Shown in pieces: positions 51,348-58,216 of a stretch of DNA of 64,000 nucleotides. Each line of letters starts with the position of its first letter. Positions within the stretch are counted from its first letter, which is position 1. The notes beneath the pieces are model-generated. The model was not told the origin of the DNA, did no database searches, and saw only the letters and a program-made list of their open reading frames with translations. The translations under genes and the position numbers were made by a program. The stretch is from Leifsonia shinshuensis (GTDB lineage: Bacteria > Actinomycetota > Actinomycetes > Actinomycetales > Microbacteriaceae), in contig NZ_JAVDVK010000001.1 of NCBI RefSeq assembly GCF_031456835.1, positions 806,001 through 870,000 on the forward strand, in the 5' to 3' direction.

Positions 51348-52562
51348 TCACCCGCCGCGGCGGGGCGAGTCGGGCTCGTTGATCGAGCCGACGATGAGCG
51401 CGGCCTGCAGGATGAGCGCCTCGCGCGCGCCGGTCGCATCCCACCCGATCACCTCGGAGACGCGCTTCAGGCGGTACCGCACGGTGTTGGGGTGCACGAA
51501 GAGCTCGCGGGCGGTCGCCTCCAGCGACCGGCCGTTGTCGAGGTAGCACCACAGGGTGGTCAGCAGCTCGGTCGAGTACGCCTGCAGCGGCCGGTAGATG
51601 CGGCTGATCAGCGTGGCCCGGGCGAGGCCGTCCCCCGCGAGCGCGCGCTCCGGAAGCAGGTCGTCGGCGTGCACCGGACGCGGGCAGTTGCGCCACGCCT
51701 TGGCGACCGCGAAACCGGCGAGAGCCGCCTTGGCGCTCTTGGACGCATCCACCAGGCTGGGCACCTCGTGACCGAGCACCAGGTGCCCGGCGCCGAAGCC
51801 CGGCTCCAGCTGCTGGGCGATCTCCAGGAACGAGACGACCGGCGCCGGCCCGATCGCATCCTCGGGCGTGCTGTTGCTCGGCCAGGCGCGGCCGATCACC
51901 AGCACCAGACGGCTGCCCTGCACGCCGATCAGCACATCCGCCGACATGTGGCGGGCCGTGCGGCGGAGCTGGTCGACGTCGAGCATCTTGGGCGCGGTGC
52001 CGACCAGGACGCTGACCTCGCCGTGACCGTGCCAGCCGAGCGCGGCGATGCGGCTGGGGAGCTCGTCGTCGTACTCGCCGGTCAGGATGCTGTCGACGAC
52101 CAGCGCCTCCAGCCGTGCGTCCCACAGGCCGCGCGCCTCGGCGGCGCGGGCGTAGACGTCGGCCGCGGCGAACGCGATCTCGCGCGAGTACAGCAGGATC
52201 GCCTCCCGCAGGTCCTCGCCGCCTCCGCTCTTCACCCGCTCCTCGACCACCTCGACGGTGATCTTGATCAGCTGGAGCGTCTGCTGCAGGCTCACGCTCC
52301 GCAGCAGCTCGCGCGGTGCCGCGCCGAACACGTCGGCGGCGATCCACGGCGTCGACCGCGGGTCGTCGTACCACGAGATGAACGACGAGATGCCCGCCTG
52401 GGCCACCAGGCCGACGGCGCTGCGCCGGCCCGGTGGCATGTCGCGGTACCAGGGAAGGGTGTCCTCGAGTCGCTTGAGCGTGGTCGTCGCCAGCTCACCC
52501 GAGATCTTGCGCAACCACGCGAGCGTCTCGGGCTTCGTCCTCTCCACCGGGCTGCCTGCCAC
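51348..52562 (-). CDS. fasR: FasR-like activator of fatty acid synthesis genes (PucR-type helix-turn-helix)
   Basis: The 404-residue regulator has a long sensor-like N-terminal part (about 1-320), then a C-terminal PucR/CdaR-type helix-turn-helix with TLWCYLDNGRSLEATAREL and FVHPNTVRYRLKRVSEVIG. Its place directly before fabD matches Streptomyces FasR, an activator of fabD-fabH-acpP-fabF. It starts with GTG only 7 bases after the aceE stop, so it is probably co-transcribed with aceE, and 97 bases before fabD. This ties regulation of lipid synthesis to pyruvate dehydrogenase expression. The ligand is unknown. Confidence 0.88.
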   Translation of the reverse strand: MAGSPVERTKPETLAWLRKISGELATTTLKRLEDTLPWYRDMPPGRRSAVGLVAQAGISSFISWYDDPRSTPWIAADVFGAAPRELLRSVSLQQTLQLIKITVEVVEERVKSGGGEDLREAILLYSREIAFAAADVYARAAEARGLWDARLEALVVDSILTGEYDDELPSRIAALGWHGHGEVSVLVGTAPKMLDVDQLRRTARHMSADVLIGVQGSRLVLVIGRAWPSNSTPEDAIGPAPVVSFLEIAQQLEPGFGAGHLVLGHEVPSLVDASKSAKAALAGFAVAKAWRNCPRPVHADDLLPERALAGDGLARATLISRIYRPLQAYSTELLTTLWCYLDNGRSLEATARELFVHPNTVRYRLKRVSEVIGWDATGAREALILQAALIVGSINEPDSPRRGG

Positions 52563-52569
52563 GGCGGTG

Positions 52570-55296
52570 TTACGCCTCGCCGCCCGCCGAGCCGGTGGTG
52601 CCGGCGTTCACGTCGTGCAGCAGGTACTTCTCGATCGCCCACGCCGGAGCGTTCGGGTCGACCTTCCCCTGCGCGGCGAGCAGTTCGAGCGTCCGCACCA
52701 CCATCGACGGTCCGTCGATCTTGAAGAATCGGCGGGCGGCGGGGCGGGTGTCCGAGAAGCCGAAGCCGTCGGCGCCCAGGGTGGCGTACTCGCCGGGGAC
52801 GAACTGACGGATCATATCCGGCACCGCGTGCGAGTAGTCGGTCACGGCGACGAACGGACCCTCGGAGCCCTGGAACTTGCGGGTGACGTACGGCACCTGC
52901 TTCTCCTGCTGCGGGTAGAGGAAGTTGTGCTCCTCCGCGGCCAGGCCGTCGCGGCGCAGCTCGCCCCACGAGGTGACGCTCCACACGTCGGCGGACACGC
53001 CCCAGTCCTGCGCGAGCAGGTGCTGGGCCTCGAGCGCCCATGGCACCGACACGCCGGAGGCGAGCAGCTGGGCCTTCGGTCCATCGCCCTCGCCGGCGCG
53101 GAGCTTGTAGACGCCGCGGACGATGCCGTCCACATCCACGCCCTCCGGCTCGGCCGGCTGCACGATCGGCTCGTTGTACACCGTGAGGTAGTACATGACG
53201 TTCGGGTCGGGGTGGTTGCCGCCGTACATCCGCTCGAGGCCGGCGCGCACGATGTGGCCGATCTCGTAGCCGTAGGCCGGGTCGTACTGCACGACGGCGG
53301 GGTTGGTCGCCGCGAGCAGCGGGGAGTGGCCGTCGGCGTGCTGCAGGCCCTCGCCGGTCAGCGTGGTGCGGCCGGCGGTCGCGCCGATGAGGAAGCCGCG
53401 CGCCATCTGGTCGCCTGCCGCCCACAGGGCGTCGCCGGTGCGCTGGAAGCCGAACATCGAGTAGAAGACGTACACCGGGATGAGCGGTTCGCCCTGCGTC
53501 GAGTACGACGTTCCGACGTTGGTGAACGCGGCCAGCGCGCCCGCCTCGTTGATGCCGACGTGGATGATCTGGCCCTGCGGGCTCTCCTTGTAGGCGAGGA
53601 GGAGCTCGCGGTCGACCGACGTGTAGTGCTGGCCGTTCGGGTTGTAGATCTTCGCGTTCGGGAAGAACGCGTCCATGCCGAAGGTGCGGGCCTCGTCCGG
53701 GATGATCGGGACGATGCGGTGGCCGAAGTCCTTCGAGCGGAGCAGGTCCTTCAGGAGGCGGACGAACGCCATCGTGGTGGCGACCTCCTGCGTTCCGGAG
53801 CCCTTCTTCGAGATCGCGTAGGCGGAGTCGTCCGGCAGGTTCAGCTGCGTGTACTTCGCGCGGCGCTCCGGCACGTAGCCGCCCAGGTCGCGGCGACGCT
53901 CGTGCAGGTAGCGGATCGTCTCGTCCTCAGCGCCCGGGTTGAAGTACGGCGGGAGGTACGGGTTCTCCTCGAGCTGCGCATCCGACACCGGGATGCGCAT
54001 GGCGTCGCGGAACGCCTTCAGGTTGTCGAGGGTCATCTTCTTCATCTGGTGGGTCGCGTTGCGGCCCTCGAAGGACGGACCCAGGCCGTAGCCCTTGATC
54101 GTCTTCGCGATGATGACGGTCGGCTGGCCCTTGTGCTCGACGGCCGCCTTGAACGCGGCGTACACCTTGCGGTAGTCGTGGCCACCGCGCTTGAGGCCCC
54201 ACACCTGGTCGTCGCTGTAGTCCTTGACGAGCTCGAGGGTGCGCGGGTCGCGGCCGAAGAAGTTCTCGCGCACGTAGGCGCCGTTCTCGGTCTTGTACGT
54301 CTGGTAGTCGCCGTCCGGCGTCTGGTTCATCAGGTTGACCAGCGCGCCGTCGGTGTCGCGGGCGAGCAGGTCGTCCCACTCGCGGCCCCAGATCACCTTG
54401 ATGACGTTCCAGCCGGCGCCGCGGAAGTAGCTCTCCAGCTCCTGGATGATCTTGCCGTTGCCGCGCACCGGGCCGTCGAGGCGCTGGAGGTTCGCGTTGA
54501 TGACGAAGGTCAGGTTGTCGAGCTTCTCGTTGGCAGCGACCTGGAGCTGGCCGCGCGACTCCACCTCGTCCATCTCGCCGTCGCCGAGGAACGCCCAGAC
54601 GTGCTGGTCGGACGCATCCTTGATGCCGCGGTTGGTGAGGTACTTGTTGAGCTGGGCCTGGTAGATCGCGTTGATCGGGCCGAGACCCATCGACACGGTC
54701 GGGAACTGCCAGAAGTCCGGCATCAGGCGCGGGTGCGGGTAGCTGGAGAGGCCTCCGCCGGCGTGCGACTTCTCCTGGCGGAAGCCGTCGAGCTGGTCGG
54801 CGCTCAGGCGCCCCTCGAGGAAGGCGCGGGCGTAGACGCCGGGGGAGGCGTGGCCCTGGAAGAAGACCTGGTCTCCGCCGCCCGGGTGGTCCTGGCCGCG
54901 GAAGAAGTGATTGAAGCCGACCTCGAACAGCGTCGCGCTGGAGGCGTAGCTGGAGAGGTGGCCGCCGACGGCGATGCCGGGGCGCTGCGCGCGGTGCACC
55001 ATGACGGCCGCGTTCCAGCGGACCCAGGCGCGGTAGCGGCGCTCGATCTCCTCGTCGCCGGGGAACTCCGCCTCGTTCTCGGGGGAGATGGTGTTGATGT
55101 AGTCGGTGGTCGGCACCATCGGGACGCCGACGTGCAGGTCCTTCGAGCGCTTCAGCAGGCTGAGCATGATCTCGCGAGCACGCTCGTGGCCCTGGGCCGC
55201 AACCAGTTGGTCGAGGGATTCACGCCACTCGGCGGTCTCCTCCGGGTCCGAATCGATGTTGTTCACCGAGTACGGGTCCTGGTCGTTTACAGTCAC
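52570..55296 (-). CDS. aceE: Pyruvate dehydrogenase E1 component, homodimeric
   Basis: E1 decarboxylates pyruvate with thiamine diphosphate and passes the acetyl group to the E2 lipoyl arm. The 908-residue length and single chain mark the homodimeric type used by actinobacteria and enterics. The cofactor motif begins at [10 protein letters not shown] and runs to [14 protein letters not shown], with [14 protein letters not shown] early and the histidine-rich ATHQMKKM region mid-chain. The GTG at 55296 follows AAAGAGGTCGAG. No E2/E3 genes are adjacent. It heads an aceE-fasR pair that feeds into the fab block. Confidence 0.97.
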   Translation of the reverse strand: MTVNDQDPYSVNNIDSDPEETAEWRESLDQLVAAQGHERAREIMLSLLKRSKDLHVGVPMVPTTDYINTISPENEAEFPGDEEIERRYRAWVRWNAAVMVHRAQRPGIAVGGHLSSYASSATLFEVGFNHFFRGQDHPGGGDQVFFQGHASPGVYARAFLEGRLSADQLDGFRQEKSHAGGGLSSYPHPRLMPDFWQFPTVSMGLGPINAIYQAQLNKYLTNRGIKDASDQHVWAFLGDGEMDEVESRGQLQVAANEKLDNLTFVINANLQRLDGPVRGNGKIIQELESYFRGAGWNVIKVIWGREWDDLLARDTDGALVNLMNQTPDGDYQTYKTENGAYVRENFFGRDPRTLELVKDYSDDQVWGLKRGGHDYRKVYAAFKAAVEHKGQPTVIIAKTIKGYGLGPSFEGRNATHQMKKMTLDNLKAFRDAMRIPVSDAQLEENPYLPPYFNPGAEDETIRYLHERRRDLGGYVPERRAKYTQLNLPDDSAYAISKKGSGTQEVATTMAFVRLLKDLLRSKDFGHRIVPIIPDEARTFGMDAFFPNAKIYNPNGQHYTSVDRELLLAYKESPQGQIIHVGINEAGALAAFTNVGTSYSTQGEPLIPVYVFYSMFGFQRTGDALWAAGDQMARGFLIGATAGRTTLTGEGLQHADGHSPLLAATNPAVVQYDPAYGYEIGHIVRAGLERMYGGNHPDPNVMYYLTVYNEPIVQPAEPEGVDVDGIVRGVYKLRAGEGDGPKAQLLASGVSVPWALEAQHLLAQDWGVSADVWSVTSWGELRRDGLAAEEHNFLYPQQEKQVPYVTRKFQGSEGPFVAVTDYSHAVPDMIRQFVPGEYATLGADGFGFSDTRPAARRFFKIDGPSMVVRTLELLAAQGKVDPNAPAWAIEKYLLHDVNAGTTGSAGGEA

Positions 55297-55378
55297 CCTC
55301 GACCTCTTTCTTGTGTCGGATGGATCGTGGACGTGCCGGAGCGCTGTCGGTTCTCGACAACTGCGGGCACCATCGTTC

Positions 55379-55384
55379 AGCCTA
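55379..55384 (-). promoter_or_regulatory. Candidate -10 element (TAGGCT) of aceE
   Basis: On the minus strand TAGGCT would start transcription near 55372, leaving a leader of about 75 bases to the GTG at 55296. No clear -35. It lies close to the divergent ahpE promoter. Confidence 0.35.
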
Positions 55385-55415
55385 GCCTCACTCGGGAGGT
55401 ACTGATGACCGTCGC

Positions 55416-55444
55416 TTGGCGCTCGGAGAACGCGGGTCTATGCT
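55416..55444 (+). promoter_or_regulatory. Promoter (-35 TTGGCG, -10 TATGCT) of ahpE
   Basis: TTGGCG (55416-55421) and TATGCT (55439-55444) are 17 bases apart. Transcription would begin near 55451; the leader carries GAAAGGA before the ATG at 55497. Confidence 0.6.
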
Positions 55445-55496
55445 GTGTGCTCGTGCCTGCGCGGAGCCACGTCGCGCCGGCCTGAAAGGACGACCG

Positions 55497-55967
55497 ATGG
55501 CCCTCGAGAACGACACCCAGGCACCCGACTTCGAACTGCTCAACCAGTACGGAGAGACGGTGCGGCTCAGCGACTTCCGCGGGCGCAAGGCGGTGGCGCT
55601 GGTGTTCTTCCCGCTCGCGTTCTCGGGCACCTGCACGGGCGAGCTGTGCGAGCTGCGCGACAACCTGGGCCTGTTCGCGGACCACCGCGTCGAGCTGCTG
55701 GCGATCTCCGTCGACTCCAAGTTCACGCTGCGCGCGTGGGCGGAGCAGGAGGGCTACGGCTTCTCGCTGCTGGCGGACTTCTGGCCGCACGGCGAGATCG
55801 CCAAGGAGTACGGCGTGTTCCTCCCGGAGAAGGGGATCGCCAACCGGGCGACCTTCCTCATCGACGAGCGCGGCATCATCCGCGCCTCCTTCATCACCGC
55901 GCCGGGGGAGGCCCGCTCGATCGAGGCCTACCGCGCGGCGCTCGACCGCCTCCCCGCGCACGTCTGA
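55497..55967 (+). CDS. ahpE: AhpE-type peroxiredoxin
   Basis: The 156-residue thiol peroxidase has the active-site block FFPLAFSGTCTGELCELRD; the peroxidatic cysteine is the one in G-T-C, matching mycobacterial AhpE (FTGICQGEL). A second cysteine five residues on may act in resolution, which AhpE of mycobacteria lacks at that place. It reduces peroxides in the cytoplasm, usually using mycothiol/mycoredoxin. I chose the ATG at 55497 because of the SD and the standard MALENDTQAPDFEL start. Confidence 0.92.
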   Translation: MALENDTQAPDFELLNQYGETVRLSDFRGRKAVALVFFPLAFSGTCTGELCELRDNLGLFADHRVELLAISVDSKFTLRAWAEQEGYGFSLLADFWPHGEIAKEYGVFLPEKGIANRATFLIDERGIIRASFITAPGEARSIEAYRAALDRLPAHV

Positions 55968-55996
55968 CACACCTCTCGTCGGCCCCGCTGGGCGAC

Positions 55997-56051
55997 GATT
56001 TGTGCCAAATAGTGGTTATGGGCGCCGCATAACCGCGATTTGGCACAAATC
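55997..56051. repeat. Two-stage inverted repeat with ATTTG-TGC-CAAAT units
   Basis: GATTTGTGCCAAAT (55997-56010) pairs with ATTTGGCACAAATC (56038-56051) over 14 bp, enclosing GGTTATG (56014-56020) paired with CATAACC (56028-56034). Each outer arm is itself a palindrome (ATTTG-TGC-CAAAT). That unit equals the ATTCG-TGC-CGAAT core of clusters A and B with a C-to-T and its compensating G-to-A change. It fills the space after ahpE and before the tRNA-Val promoter. Confidence 0.75.
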
Positions 56052-56073
56052 CTCGGGGCGGTGGCGGGTTCGG

Positions 56074-56079
56074 TAGGGT
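56074..56079 (+). promoter_or_regulatory. -10 element (TAGGGT) of tRNA-Val
   Basis: TAGGGT lies 12 bases before the mature tRNA 5' end. -35 is unclear. Confidence 0.45.
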
Positions 56080-56091
56080 GGAGGGCGTTCA

Positions 56092-56164
56092 GGGCCTTTA
56101 GCTCAGCTGGTAGAGCGCCACGTTTACACCGTGGATGTCGTCGGTTCGATCCCGGCAGGGCCCA
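56092..56164 (+). tRNA. tRNA-Val (anticodon TAC)
   Basis: The 73-base cloverleaf has acceptor GGGCCTT/AGGGCCC with one T-G pair, D arm GCTC...GAGC, anticodon arm CCACG-TTTACAC-CGTGG and T arm GTCGG-TTCGATC-CCGGC. CCA is not encoded. The TetR gene on the other strand ends inside it. Confidence 0.97.
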
Positions 56165-56777
56165 CTTCTTCACTCGCCGTCGCTGAAGCGTCCTGGCCCA
56201 GCAGCGCGAACAGCGCGTCGACGGCGGCGGCCATGTCCACGGTGGGGTCCTGCAGCCACTGCAGCTGCAGGCCGTCCGAGACCGCCTGCACCAGGCGCGC
56301 GAGGGTGTCGGCGTCGACGGAGTGCGGGAGCTCGCCCCGCTGCTGCTGCGCCTCGAACGTCCGCGCGAACATCGCACGCAGGGCTGCGCTGCGCTCCACG
56401 AAGTAGTCGTGCGCGGGATGCGCCGGATCGCCGGCCTCCACGGCCAGGCGCGAGAACAGCTGCACCAACCCGGGCACCTCGGCGTTGTGGCGCACGACGC
56501 CGACGTAGCCTTCCCGCAGCCGCTCGGGGGTGGGATCGGCGTCGACCTCGCCGAAGCGGCGCGAGTCCACCTCATCCCTCTTGCGCAGGATGGCCGTGAA
56601 CAGCTCGTCCTTGCTGTCGAAGTAGTGCAGCAGGCCGGCCTGGCTGAGGCCGACGGCGTCCGCGAGCTCCTTCACCGAGGCGCCGCGGTATCCCTCCCGG
56701 GCGATCACCTCGAGGGCGCTCTCCAGGATCTCGTCCCGCTTCGCCACGCCTTTCGCGTAGGAACCACGTCGTGCCAT
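56124..56777 (-). CDS. TetR-family repressor, 3' end antisense to tRNA-Val
   Basis: The 217-residue regulator has an N-terminal helix-turn-helix (RDEILESALEVIAREGYRGASVKELADAVGLSQAGLLHYF) split over residues 13-55, then a helical ligand domain. The last 13 residues, GPAGIEPTTSTV and neighbours, are encoded by the reverse strand of tRNA-Val, so the gene lost or never had its own stop before the tRNA. Its gene is divergent from the MFS transporter/GH3 beta-glucosidase pair with a 25-bp palindrome and an MFS promoter in between, so it most likely represses these sugar genes until an inducer binds (inference). Start at the ATG at 56777. Confidence 0.9.
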   Translation of the reverse strand: MARRGSYAKGVAKRDEILESALEVIAREGYRGASVKELADAVGLSQAGLLHYFDSKDELFTAILRKRDEVDSRRFGEVDADPTPERLREGYVGVVRHNAEVPGLVQLFSRLAVEAGDPAHPAHDYFVERSAALRAMFARTFEAQQQRGELPHSVDADTLARLVQAVSDGLQLQWLQDPTVDMAAAVDALFALLGQDASATASEEVGPAGIEPTTSTV

Positions 56778-56802
56778 GCCTCCACCATAAACCGAATGGC
56801 GC

Positions 56803-56832
56803 TTGCATTCTGAAAACCGAGTGACGTAAGGT
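56803..56832 (+). promoter_or_regulatory. Promoter (-35 TTGCAT, -10 TAAGGT) of the MFS/GH3 operon
   Basis: TTGCAT (56803-56808) and TAAGGT (56827-56832) are 18 bases apart. The start would fall near 56838-56840, inside the palindrome at 56837-56861. A weaker inverted repeat GAATG/CATTC with a 7-base spacer overlaps the -35 region (56794-56810). Confidence 0.6.
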
Positions 56833-56836
56833 TTTG

Positions 56837-56861
56837 CTCACCATCCACGGTGGATGGTGAG
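56837..56861. promoter_or_regulatory. 25-bp perfect palindrome at the MFS/GH3 transcription start
   Basis: CTCACCATCCAC (56837-56848) is mirrored exactly by GTGGATGGTGAG (56850-56861) around a single G. It covers the predicted transcription start, as expected for a repressor operator, most likely for the divergent TetR or an unlinked LacI-type protein. Confidence 0.65.
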
Positions 56862-56876
56862 AGGACCCCTTCGACA

Positions 56877-58193
56877 ATGACGTCTGACACCTCCGTCCCG
56901 CTCGGCGAATCCAGCGCCGATCCGGCACCGATCACCACCAACACCTTCGTCGGCACCGCCTCCGGCAACGACGACCCGCCCGCCCCCATCAAGGGCCTCC
57001 GCCGGCTGATGGTGTGGATCATCCCCGCCAACCTCGGCATCTACCTGATCTGGGGAGCGCTGCCCGGCATCCTGCTCCCGCAGCAGATCACGCAGCTGTT
57101 CGGCGAGCAGGACAAGGTCGCCAACCTGGCGATCGCCGCGACGATCGGCGCGTTCGCCGCGATGATCGCCCAGCCGATCGCCGGTCAGATCTCCGACCGG
57201 ACGCGCTCCCGCTTCGGACGGCGCGCACCGTGGATCGTGATCGGGTCGCTCGCGGGAGGGCTGTCGCTGGTCGGGCTGGCCTTCGCGAACTCGCTGGTCG
57301 GCGTCGTCATCGCCTGGACCCTGGTGCAGATCAGTTACAACTTCGCCCAGGGCCCGCTCACCGCGATCATGCCCGACCGCGTGCCGCTGAAGCGCCGCGG
57401 CACCTTCGCCGCGCTCTCCGGCATCGGCCTCATGGTGGGCGCGCTCGGCGGCCAGATCGTCGGATCGCTGTTCTTCAACAGCCTCACGGTCGGCTACATC
57501 TTCTTCGCGGTGTTCTCGCTCGCCGTGCTCAGCCTGTTCGTCCTCGCGAACCCGGACTACTCGAGCGCGCGGCTGGAGCGCGAGCCGTTCACGCTGGTCG
57601 ACTTCCTCAAGACCTTCTGGGTGAACCCGGTCGCGCATCCCGACTTCTTCTGGGCGTTCACCGGCCGCCTGCTGCTGTACACCGGCTACTTCGCGGTGAC
57701 CGGGTTCCAGCTCTTCCTGCTCACCGACTACTTCCACGTCGCGCATCCCGAGCAGCTCATCCCGCTCCTCGGACTGCTCAGCCTGGTGGGCATCATCGTC
57801 TCCACCGTCGTCTCCGGCCCGCTGTCGGACCGGTTCGGCCGCCGCAAGCCGTTCGTGTTCGCCTCGGCCGCCGTCGTCAGCCTGGCCTTCCTGCTGCCGT
57901 GGGTGTGGCCGGACGTGACCGCCTGGATCATCATGACGATCATCTCCGGCTTCGGGTTCGGGATGTTCCAGGCCGTCGACACGGCCCTCATGAGCGAGGT
58001 TCTCCCGTCCGCGAAGTCGTTCGCGAAGGACCTCGGCGTCGTCAACATCGCCGCGACGCTCCCGCAGACACTGGCCCCCGGAGTGGCCGGAGCCATCGTC
58101 CTCGCCTTCGGCTACAGCGCGCTCTTCCCGATCGCGATCGTCCTCGGCATCCTGGGGGCGTTGGCCGTGTGGCCCATCAAGGCGACCCGCTGA
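56877..58193 (+). CDS. MFS transporter, likely sugar/oligosaccharide
   Basis: The 438-residue protein has twelve predicted helices with a soluble N-terminal stretch of about 45 residues. The loop after helix 2 shows ISDRTRSRFGRRAPWIVIG and the equivalent in the second half LSDRFGRRKPFVFAS, the major facilitator signature repeated. The arrangement resembles GPH/SLC45-like sugar cotransporters. I chose the ATG at 56877; the GTG at 56850 lies inside the palindrome and likely at the transcription start. It is followed after 23 bases by a GH3 beta-glucosidase, so together they probably import and cleave a beta-glucoside (inference). Confidence 0.87.
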   Translation: MTSDTSVPLGESSADPAPITTNTFVGTASGNDDPPAPIKGLRRLMVWIIPANLGIYLIWGALPGILLPQQITQLFGEQDKVANLAIAATIGAFAAMIAQPIAGQISDRTRSRFGRRAPWIVIGSLAGGLSLVGLAFANSLVGVVIAWTLVQISYNFAQGPLTAIMPDRVPLKRRGTFAALSGIGLMVGALGGQIVGSLFFNSLTVGYIFFAVFSLAVLSLFVLANPDYSSARLEREPFTLVDFLKTFWVNPVAHPDFFWAFTGRLLLYTGYFAVTGFQLFLLTDYFHVAHPEQLIPLLGLLSLVGIIVSTVVSGPLSDRFGRRKPFVFASAAVVSLAFLLPWVWPDVTAWIIMTIISGFGFGMFQAVDTALMSEVLPSAKSFAKDLGVVNIAATLPQTLAPGVAGAIVLAFGYSALFPIAIVLGILGALAVWPIKATR

Positions 58194-58216
58194 CCATCAC
58201 CATCGAAAGGAAACCC

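Noticed and set aside
52258..55485. 1075-codon open frame on the plus strand opposite aceE
   Set aside because: It mirrors aceE codon by codon, is rich in Arg, Val, Leu and His as expected for the antisense of GC3-rich coding DNA, and has no recognisable domain.
55405..55485. Possible 26-residue peptide ([11 protein letters not shown]...) between aceE and ahpE with GGAGGT in front
   Set aside because: The predicted ahpE start site lies inside it and its SD spacing is only 4 bases. The sequence has no feature that suggests function, so I left it out.
56850..56876. GTG start at 56850 for the MFS gene
   Set aside because: It lies inside the operator-like palindrome and at about +10 from the predicted transcription start, without SD. 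The ATG at 56877 follows GAGAGG.
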